Assembly: GCA_964373775.1 (NCBI GenBank)
Contig: CAYJWA010000018.1
Span: forward strand, 1 to 16,717
Length of the DNA stretch: 16,717 bases
Source: UBA10002 sp964373775
GTDB lineage: Bacteria > Patescibacteriota > Minisyncoccia > Phycocordibacterales > UBA10002
Reading direction: 5' to 3'
A model generated the notes under the pieces. It did no database searches. It saw only the letters and a list, made by a program, of their open reading frames with translations, and was not told where the DNA came from. Both the position numbers and the translations under genes were made by a program. Each line of letters begins with the position of its first letter. The first letter of the stretch is position 1. Positions 11,935 to 16,717 of the stretch are shown piece after piece.

Positions 11935-12978
11935 TTACCCGCGAATCACAAAAAATGCTCCTCGCTTCTGCAAAAATCCTTCCGCAACCAACGCATGCAA
12001 AATCTTTCCTACTGACAAGCCGCGCCGCGCGAACGCGGCAAAATCAGCCGCGCGCACTGCCCGACCGCGCGTTGCGCAACGGATAATCTCGCCGCGCAGT
12101 TCCCGTGCTGATCCTTTGAAGCGCCCTTGCTGCGCATACGCGGCGCTCCGGCGCGCCGCATTACCAACCGTTTCCTTAAGATGTGCCCCGTAATCCATAA
12201 GCGCGGAATACCACTCCCGCACCGATACCTTCCGCAACATTCCTACATTCCTAGGAATGTAGGAATATCGGCTGTTGTCTTTTCTCCCCCGCTCCCTCCT
12301 TATTCTAATGTTCTCAAGAACTTCAGAATATACTCCGCGCGCCGAACAAGGTTCAACGAAGTCTGTCCGACAAGGTCTGACCTTGCCTGCCCGCCCGAAG
12401 CCGGGCGCAGGCGGGAATCGGGAAAAAGGTCGGACATTGTTCGGAACTGTTTGCCGCGCCGCTTCCAAAATCTCCGCATCGCGCACTTTTTTGCGGCGCG
12501 AAAAAAAGTGATGAATGAGCGCGGTACGGATGTTTGTCTCCACAAACACCACCGGCTCATTCCAGGCGTACGCAAGAATCGCCGCTGCAGTCGCGCGGCC
12601 GATGCCGGGGAGCGTGCAGAGTTTTCCAAAATCGCGCGGAACTTCTCCGTCGTGTTCGCGCACAATACTCTCTGCCGCGCGCTTTAAGAAAAGCGCGCGG
12701 CGATTGTACCCAAGCCCGCTCCATGCACAGAGCACCGCGCGCGCTGGCGCGCTCGCGAGCACGCGAACAGTCGGAAACGCGCGAATAAATTTTTCGTAAA
12801 ACAAAATCGCGCGTGAGACCCGGGTCTGCTGGAGCATAATCTCGGAAACGAAAATCTTGTACGGGTCGCGCGTCCCGCGCCAGGGAAGACGCCGACCGTT
12901 CCTCCGGAAAAAATCCAAAACAATTTTTTGAAATGCACGAACCTGCTGCGGCGAGAGTTTCATAGTCCGAGAACTCAT
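11935..12978 (-). CDS. mutY: MutY-like adenine glycosylase with a palindromic in-frame insertion
   Basis: MutY removes adenine opposite 8-oxoguanine. The HhH-GPD domain is clear: PWRGTRDPYKIFVSEIMLQQ (32-51, with Glu46 at the catalytic Glu position), WSGLGYNRRA (86-95), and the hairpin-helix-hairpin LPGIGRATAAAIL (123-135). VFVETNIRTAL (145-155) sits at the catalytic Asp motif, with Glu148 aligned to it. After QTVPNN (177-181) about 70 residues of low-complexity sequence (to about 252) interrupt the fold, which resumes at REWYSALMDYGAHLK (254-268). That stretch is palindromic repeat DNA kept in frame. The Fe-S cysteines of classical MutY are absent and the tail follows a CPR-type pattern. Start at 12978 or 12963. 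It lies 19 nt after the MFS gene. Confidence 0.85.
   Translation of the reverse strand: MSSRTMKLSPQQVRAFQKIVLDFFRRNGRRLPWRGTRDPYKIFVSEIMLQQTRVSRAILFYEKFIRAFPTVRVLASAPARAVLCAWSGLGYNRRALFLKRAAESIVREHDGEVPRDFGKLCTLPGIGRATAAAILAYAWNEPVVFVETNIRTALIHHFFSRRKKVRDAEILEAARQTVPNNVRPFSRFPPAPGFGRAGKVRPCRTDFVEPCSARGVYSEVLENIRIRRERGRKDNSRYSYIPRNVGMLRKVSVREWYSALMDYGAHLKETVGNAARRSAAYAQQGRFKGSARELRGEIIRCATRGRAVRAADFAAFARRGLSVGKILHALVAEGFLQKRGAFFVIRG
12239..12266. repeat. Palindrome copy 2, inside mutY
   Basis: A perfect 28-bp palindrome identical to the core of 11898-11929. It encodes SYIPRNVG in the mutY frame. That is its only open frame: the other two contain TAG. Confidence 0.9.
12342..12444. repeat. 103-bp nested palindromic element, inside mutY
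   Basis: Outer arms CCGAACAA (12342-12349) / TTGTTCGG (12437-12444), middle arms TGTCCGAC (12364-12371) / GTCGGACA (12429-12436), then a CAAGGTC-t-GACCTTG hairpin (12371-12385) and a GC hairpin (about 12386-12414) like the one at 10609-10638. The whole element is translated as part of mutY without stop codons. Confidence 0.75.
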
Positions 12979-12997
12979 TTGAAAACCTATCGAACAA

Positions 12998-14377
12998 CTA
13001 CCCGAGCACCCGTTCGTCAGCGAACGAGAGGCGTGGAAGAAACGCGAGCGCGAGTGCAGTAAAAATGGCAGAGACGATAACGAGCCACGGAAGTCCGATG
13101 ATGCCGAAGAGGTACCCGCCGATGGCGCTCGCGCCCATCAGCCCCACATTCCAGAACGCGGTGAGTGTCGCAAAGGTCGTTCCCTCGGCGCCTTTCGGAA
13201 CCGCGAGCGCGGCGCTGTTCAGTATCGTGAGAAACACAATCGCGCCCATGAGCCCGTTCACGGCGCCGGTTGTACCATAGAGATATCGCGCGAGCACCAG
13301 ATGCTCGCGGACATAGGGCAGAAAGTAGATAAGGTCAAAGAGCGTCGCGGCGGTGAAAAAGATGAGCGAGATCTTGATAATCTTCCGCGTCGCAAACCGC
13401 GCGGAGAATTTGCCGAAGAGAATTGCGCCCAGAGCGGAAGCGGCGGCGGCAATGCTCCCGACCGCGCCGAGAAAAAATGGCGTGAACTTGAGCGTGTCTA
13501 CCGAGTAATAGAAGAACGGAGCGCCGAATGAGGGTGAGAACGCCACAAAGAAAATAAAAAACGCAAGGAGCCATGTCTGTTTTTCCGTAAACTTCTTCTT
13601 TACCATCGCAAGCCGCGCGTACATCTCCTCCCGTCCGCCCTCTTGTTTCTTTTCGCGAAGAAAAAGAAACACCGCGCACAAGATAATGAGCGGAAACGCG
13701 GCATTCAGTATAAATACCGAATCCGGCTTCCAGTTCGCCGCCACATACCCGCCCGCGAGTCCCGTGATAATGGACGCGACGTACACGGCGGTCCACTGCA
13801 CGGACTGGAATCGGCCCGTCAGTTTATATGGCTGTCCAGTCTCCACCATGAGCGCGTCGCAGAGCACATCCATGAACGAGTAGAAAATGGACGAGAGCGA
13901 GAAAAGCACAAGAAGTTGCGCCGTTGAATAGTCATTGAGAAATCCGAGTATCGTCCAGACCGCGGCGGCACCAATCGTGGTAACGAGTAGATAGAATTTT
14001 CGGCGCAGTCCAAACAGCGGAAACGCGTCAGAGATAATGCCCCAGAGCGGTTTTATTGCCCAGCCCACAATTGTCATTGCGCCAAAATACGCGGCTTGTT
14101 CCGCCGTCATCTTCAAAACATCTTTAAGAAGAAAGCTCACCGAGAGAGACGGGAGCGACGCAATCCCGTTCGGCGAGAAAAAATAAATCAGCGCAAAAAC
14201 CGCCGACAGTTTAACAATCGTCTGCCGCGGGAGTTCAAGAAGTACCCCCGCAAATCCGCGCGTTCTTTTCCTCTCCCCCTCCCCTCCTGCCTGAGGAGGG
14301 GTGCCGAGTCCGCGAGGCGGGGTGGTGGGAGCGGCGCGAGTGTTCGAAACAATCTCTCCTATGCTTTGCATCTGCAT
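12998..14377 (-). CDS. BT1-family MFS transporter
   Basis: A 459-residue integral membrane protein with about 12 hydrophobic helices from residue 56 onward. MTIVGWAIKPLWGIISDAFP followed by LFGLRRKFYLL is the hallmark of the BT1 (folate/biopterin transporter) branch of the MFS, with the A-motif-like loop between helices 2 and 3. Substrate cannot be inferred; bacterial members are poorly characterised. The N-terminal tail (about 15-42, APTTPPRGLGTPPQAGGEGE) is coded by repeat DNA (14271-14331) and is unlike the family. GGGAG lies 7 nt before the in-frame ATG at 14371, a possible Shine-Dalgarno and start. It follows the CopG-type antitoxin gene by 32 nt and precedes mutY by 19 nt, so the three are probably cotranscribed. 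Confidence 0.85.
   Translation of the reverse strand: MQMQSIGEIVSNTRAAPTTPPRGLGTPPQAGGEGERKRTRGFAGVLLELPRQTIVKLSAVFALIYFFSPNGIASLPSLSVSFLLKDVLKMTAEQAAYFGAMTIVGWAIKPLWGIISDAFPLFGLRRKFYLLVTTIGAAAVWTILGFLNDYSTAQLLVLFSLSSIFYSFMDVLCDALMVETGQPYKLTGRFQSVQWTAVYVASIITGLAGGYVAANWKPDSVFILNAAFPLIILCAVFLFLREKKQEGGREEMYARLAMVKKKFTEKQTWLLAFFIFFVAFSPSFGAPFFYYSVDTLKFTPFFLGAVGSIAAAASALGAILFGKFSARFATRKIIKISLIFFTAATLFDLIYFLPYVREHLVLARYLYGTTGAVNGLMGAIVFLTILNSAALAVPKGAEGTTFATLTAFWNVGLMGASAIGGYLFGIIGLPWLVIVSAIFTALALAFLPRLSFADERVLG
14271..14331. repeat. CCCCTCCT-type hairpin repeat in the MFS N-terminus
   Basis: CCCCTCCT (14281-14288) pairs with AGGAGGGG (14294-14301) across GCCTG, flanked by CCGCGAGGCGGGGTGGTGGG. 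This resembles dispersed 'ACCCCGCC...CCCTCC' repeats normally found between genes. Here it is translated as a Pro/Gly-rich tail without a stop. Confidence 0.6.
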
Positions 14378-14409
14378 ACTCCCGTTCTACCACACTCCCT
14401 TCACTCGCG

Positions 14410-14670
14410 CTACCTATTGGTGTACTGATGAAGCAGAGAAGCAATGAGCGTTTGATACGGCAGTCCCTTTTCAGCCGCTTTGACTTTAAGTTTGTGCAGC
14501 GTTCGCTCGGACAGCCGGATGTTGATGTTTTTATTCCGTTTCGAATCGGCGCGAGCATAGGAGACATAGCGTGCGATTTCCCGCTTCATGTTCGGAACAG
14601 ACTTAAGCTCGCCTCTGTCGAAAGCGTCCGATATCTCCTGCTCTTCTTTATCTAATTTATAGCGCTTCAT
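14410..14670 (-). CDS. CopG/BrnA-type antitoxin, apparently orphan
   Basis: An 86-residue protein starting MKRYKLDKEEQEISDAFDRG and ending in a ribbon-helix-helix segment KNINIRLSERTLHKLKVKAA, then EKGLPYQTLIASLLHQY. This is the CopG-type antitoxin pattern found with BrnT-like toxins. In such pairs the toxin gene is usually directly upstream. Here the upstream side holds a 92-bp repeat element and then nth, and downstream is a transporter, so no partner is visible. The RHH domain could still act as a DNA-binding regulator. An AGGA sits 8-11 nt before the ATG as a possible Shine-Dalgarno. Confidence 0.82.
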   Translation of the reverse strand: MKRYKLDKEEQEISDAFDRGELKSVPNMKREIARYVSYARADSKRNKNINIRLSERTLHKLKVKAAEKGLPYQTLIASLLHQYTNR

Positions 14671-14708
14671 GTCTCAATCCTACTAGGACTTACATACTTT
14701 GTCTCTTT

Positions 14709-14800
14709 CTGTCATCCCCGTCCGCCAACAGCGGACGGGGATCCAGAATAATGCTCATCGTCTTGAACAAACTGGATTCCCATTTTCACGGGAATGACAG
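14709..14800. repeat. 92-bp gtcat inverted-repeat element (MITE-like)
   Basis: The ends CTGTCATCCCC (14709-14719) and GGGAATGACAG (14790-14800) are inverted, 10/11 matching. The left half is a perfect 10-bp hairpin CCCCGTCCGC-caaca-GCGGACGGGG (14716-14740) followed by GATCCAG; the right half is CTGGATTCCC...CGGGAATGACAG with a short hairpin. It belongs to the dispersed 'GTCATyCCCG' type and lies between nth and the orphan antitoxin. Confidence 0.75.
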
Positions 14801-14833
14801 CCGAAAAGAGCAGAGTGCGCAAGTCCGAGATTA

Positions 14834-15448
14834 CTAAAGTCTTGAGATTGCTTCAAGCAACTCATCTTTCTTCCTCCTGCTCATAAATGACTTCCCAAAC
14901 CGAACGCACGCTCCGTTCACGCGGCTCCAAAGAGTACGCGGGAAGAGCCGTTTCAAGTCCTTCTCAATTTTGTGCGGGTCGCGGTGCGCAGTCCAACCCA
15001 GTTTCTGCGAGATGTACGAGACATGGGTATCCACGCCGATAGCGGGAGCGCCGTATTCGGAGAGAAACACATTCGCGGTCTTGCGCCCCACTCCGGGAAG
15101 TGCCACCAATGTGGCTAACTCGTGCGGCGGCTTGCCGCCATATTCTTCCGCGAGGGCTTTGGCGCAGGCGACGACATTTTTTGTTTTATTGTGAAAGAAA
15201 TTCACCGGATAGATTATTTTCTGCGCATCACGGAGTTTTGCTTGCCCGAGCGCATATGCTGTCGGGTATTTCGCAAACAACTTCTCCGCCACCGCGACCG
15301 TGGTCTCATCCCGCGTTCGCGCCGAGAGCGCAATCGCAACAAGCGTCTGCCACTCTTCCGGCCACTCCTCGGCCGCGAGCCGCATCTGTTTTGCCCCTCC
15401 CATCCGCTCCAGTTCCTTCAGTTGTCGTATCGCCGTTTTTCGGCCCAT
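14834..15448 (-). CDS. nth: Endonuclease III-like DNA glycosylase without Fe-S cluster
   Basis: Nth removes oxidised pyrimidines and nicks the abasic site. The 204 residues contain LVAIALSARTRDETT (36-50), the helix-hairpin-helix LPGVGRKTANVFL (117-129) with the catalytic Lys123, and IGVDTHVSYISQKLGW (137-152) with Asp140. The classical C-terminal Cys-X6-Cys-X2-Cys-X5-Cys cluster is absent: after GACVRFGKSFMSRRKKDELL the protein ends, and only Cys95 and Cys181 exist. This is a variant seen in some lineages. It is transcribed alone; AAGGA lies just before the ATG. Confidence 0.92.
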   Translation of the reverse strand: MGRKTAIRQLKELERMGGAKQMRLAAEEWPEEWQTLVAIALSARTRDETTVAVAEKLFAKYPTAYALGQAKLRDAQKIIYPVNFFHNKTKNVVACAKALAEEYGGKPPHELATLVALPGVGRKTANVFLSEYGAPAIGVDTHVSYISQKLGWTAHRDPHKIEKDLKRLFPRTLWSRVNGACVRFGKSFMSRRKKDELLEAISRL

Positions 15449-15478
15449 GTTCCTTATTTAACAACATCCCAACATTAA

Positions 15479-15820
15479 TCATATCCCACAACTTTTTAGA
15501 TACTCCTTAATCCTTTCTCTATCTTCATTCTCCCTATCGCCCTTAAAATAGAGCTCCAGATAAACAAAGGTGATGGTGTCATTATGGAAGGCGTAGATAA
15601 GACGCATTGAACGGTTCTTCAAAGCACGGCAAGCTAACCGTGTTTTGACTACAGTAACATTCCCCTGTCGGTGGATAATTGCAAAGTTTGTTCCTATACC
15701 TGTGGGATGCAATGTGATTACTTTCTCAAGGCGCAATAGGTCATCAGGCAAGCTCCGATATTTACTTTCGAGCCGTTTTAGTTCCTTTTCAAACTCGGAA
15801 AGTCGATTAAAGTGGCTCAT
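15479..15820 (-). CDS. RelE-like toxin of a Panacea toxin-antitoxin pair
   Basis: A 113-residue protein with a helical N-terminus (FEKELKRLESKYRSLPDDLL, 10-29), a central strand region VTVVKTRLACRALKNRSMRL, and the ending IYAFHNDTITFVYLELYFKG, then DRENEDRERIKEYLK. The layout, with a basic 'K.R..C..L..RS.RLIY' core, resembles RelE/HigB-type mRNA interferases, though catalytic residues cannot be assigned with confidence. Its ATG lies 14 nt inside the upstream antitoxin gene, so translation is probably coupled. It is the second gene of the operon. Confidence 0.72.
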   Translation of the reverse strand: MSHFNRLSEFEKELKRLESKYRSLPDDLLRLEKVITLHPTGIGTNFAIIHRQGNVTVVKTRLACRALKNRSMRLIYAFHNDTITFVYLELYFKGDRENEDRERIKEYLKSCGI

Positions 15821-16598
15821 ACGCGCGGACCGAGGTCTCGACCGGCCGGTAAAATACAGCCTCGTAATCTAGGTACCCCCTTTCTTTGGCAACAGCCCAC
15901 GGAGTATCAATGTGTGAAAGTCCCGAGATTTGCGTTGCGGTCATGTCAGAGAGGCGAGCGAGTTCCCAATCAATATGAGAGAGTTCTTGCGCAGACAGCG
16001 CTGAAATATCGGGCGACATCGCTGGATTGACCAGAAACTTTTTTTGTTCGTGCTTGTAAAACTTACTCTTGACCGTTTCCACTTTCCCTTCCCGCTCCAA
16101 ATCTTCAATAAGTTTTGCGAAGATAACCGGAGTTGGACCAAATGTATTCTTTATGTATCGCGCGCCTATCAGCTGTTCCTCAAACTTCTCGTAGTAATCG
16201 AAGTCAATAAAGTAGAGCAACTTATAGAGTACCGTTTGTCCCACATTCGGCTTGCCGCCAACCTTTGCGAGAATATACAAAAGCACCTGCTTGAACTTTT
16301 TTAGATGCTCCTGTGGAATCGATATTCTTTCTTCCTGCTTTGCTTTTCCTTTTCTTACCCCGTCCTTCTTTTTCTCAAATGCCACCACGGATGCCGCGAC
16401 AGGTTTTCCTGCAATCAACGAATCCAATGTTATGTCTAGCAAATCCGCGAGTTTCTTGGCCTGTGATAGCGTGAGTTCTTTCTGTCCGCTTTCAACCAAC
16501 GCGTAAGACGGCCGAGACATTTCGAGTTCCCGCGCCATATATTCCTGTGACAGGCCTTTTTCCCCCCGCAAGTTTTTGAGGACTTCCGGTGACAACAT
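15807..16598 (-). CDS. HTH plus Panacea (DUF4065/SocA-like) antitoxin
   Basis: The 263-residue protein starts with an Xre-type helix-turn-helix (about 4-62: VLKNLRGEKGLSQEYMAREL, then MSRPSYALVESGQKEL). A Lys-rich linker (70-98) follows, then a Panacea domain (about 100-255): VLYKLLYFIDFDYYEKF, GARYIKNTFGPTPVIF, and the late SHIDTPWAVAKERGYLDYE. Panacea domains are known to neutralise diverse toxins (PanA/PanT systems, related to SocA). The HTH should repress its own promoter. It is upstream of and overlaps the RelE-like toxin gene by 14 nt. The start at 16598 fits the family and the promoter 6 nt upstream. Confidence 0.87.
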   Translation of the reverse strand: MLSPEVLKNLRGEKGLSQEYMARELEMSRPSYALVESGQKELTLSQAKKLADLLDITLDSLIAGKPVAASVVAFEKKKDGVRKGKAKQEERISIPQEHLKKFKQVLLYILAKVGGKPNVGQTVLYKLLYFIDFDYYEKFEEQLIGARYIKNTFGPTPVIFAKLIEDLEREGKVETVKSKFYKHEQKKFLVNPAMSPDISALSAQELSHIDWELARLSDMTATQISGLSHIDTPWAVAKERGYLDYEAVFYRPVETSVRAYEPL

Positions 16599-16604
16599 GC
16601 GGGT

Positions 16605-16632
16605 AGTATAGCACTGCTAAAATAAATGACAA
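16605..16632 (-). promoter_or_regulatory. Promoter of the Panacea operon
   Basis: On the minus strand TTGTCA (16632-16627), a 16-nt spacer that includes TGc, and TATACT (16610-16605): an extended -10 plus a good -35. Six bases separate it from the ATG, predicting a leaderless mRNA. Confidence 0.78.
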
Positions 16633-16671
16633 GCCGCCCTGTGGATAAATTTGACAATCCAAATAGGCGGC
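16633..16671. promoter_or_regulatory. Possible operator between divergent promoters
   Basis: GCCGCC (16633-16638) and GGCGGC (16666-16671) form an inverted pair lying between the minus-strand and plus-strand promoters, a natural place for the HTH antitoxin to bind. A perfect DnaA-box match (TGTGGATAA, 16640-16648) lies inside; a single box proves nothing. Confidence 0.35.
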
Positions 16672-16678
16672 CTATACT
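16651..16678 (+). promoter_or_regulatory. Plus-strand consensus promoter leaving the window
   Basis: TTGACA (16651-16656), a 16-nt spacer and TATACT (16673-16678). It points to a gene beyond the right edge. A GTG at 16683 opens a frame (VNYETPFLVIP...) to the end of the window. Confidence 0.7.
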
Positions 16679-16682
16679 AACT

Positions 16683-16717
16683 GTGAATTACGAAACTCCC
16701 TTTCTTGTCATTCCACT
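16683..16717 (+). CDS. Possible start of a rightward gene (partial)
   Basis: From GTG at 16683 the frame reads (V/M)NYETPFLVIP to the window edge. It starts 4 nt after the consensus -10, matching the leaderless pattern here. Only 11 codons are visible and the frame runs into GTCATTCC, which could instead be the start of a gtcat-type repeat. Speculative. Confidence 0.25.
   Translation, partial: MNYETPFLVIP

Noticed and set aside
12127..12687. Plus-strand open frame of 186 codons opposite mutY
   Set aside because: It is antisense to mutY with no family resemblance. Its SYIPRNVG match is only the palindrome read on the other strand.

Overview
The window reads like a chromosome segment of a Patescibacteria (CPR) bacterium, most likely a Parcubacteria lineage. 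Three things point there: a trigger factor without its PPIase domain, two HhH DNA glycosylases without Fe-S cysteines, and many small hairpin repeats between compact genes. By eye the core genes are GC-balanced to GC-rich and use the standard code. Most gene starts lack a clear Shine-Dalgarno sequence. Several have a -10 box (often extended, TGnTAnnnT) ending only 6-8 bases before the start codon, which implies leaderless mRNAs.

Positions 1-6494 are housekeeping: the 3' end of a membrane pyrophosphatase, a small Pro-rich membrane protein, tig, rsmE on the opposite strand, a cupredoxin-like protein without copper ligands, clpP, rny and an HU-family protein. A recurring motif (TATATTGGTATGTTTA) lies immediately before tig and the HU gene. 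It also forms the perfect 24-bp arms of a 298-bp fold-back element between rny and the HU gene.

Positions 6495-9060 look like an accessory island. It holds terminators, an internally deleted Bro-N antirepressor remnant, an AT-richer wHTH plus PD-(D/E)XK-like nuclease, a 3' gene fragment that recurs at 10.8 kb, a small unknown gene, and a 231-bp IS1595/ISXO2-type deletion derivative. That element has 26-bp inverted repeats and a perfect 8-bp target duplication. A tRNA-like 3' half and an intact tRNA-Gly(TCC) close the region.

Positions 9130-11540 carry a membrane-anchored trypsin-like protease, a repeat-rich spacer with a 42-nt tandem repeat and the second gene fragment, and a RelB/RelE-type toxin-antitoxin pair. 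Positions 11573-14670 (minus strand) carry an RNHCP-type Cys-rich protein, a MutY-like glycosylase, a BT1-family MFS transporter and an apparently orphan CopG-type antitoxin. The MutY gene holds about 70 extra codons made of palindromic repeat DNA kept in frame, and the transporter N-terminus also contains in-frame repeat DNA.

Positions 14709-16717 hold a gtcat-type inverted repeat element, an Nth-like glycosylase, and a toxin-antitoxin operon with an HTH plus Panacea (DUF4065) antitoxin and an overlapping RelE-like toxin. Two divergent promoters follow. The most notable signals are the in-frame palindromic insertions, the portable promoter-like repeat, the fully bounded MITE at the start of a gene, the leaderless-promoter architecture and the Panacea toxin-antitoxin pair.
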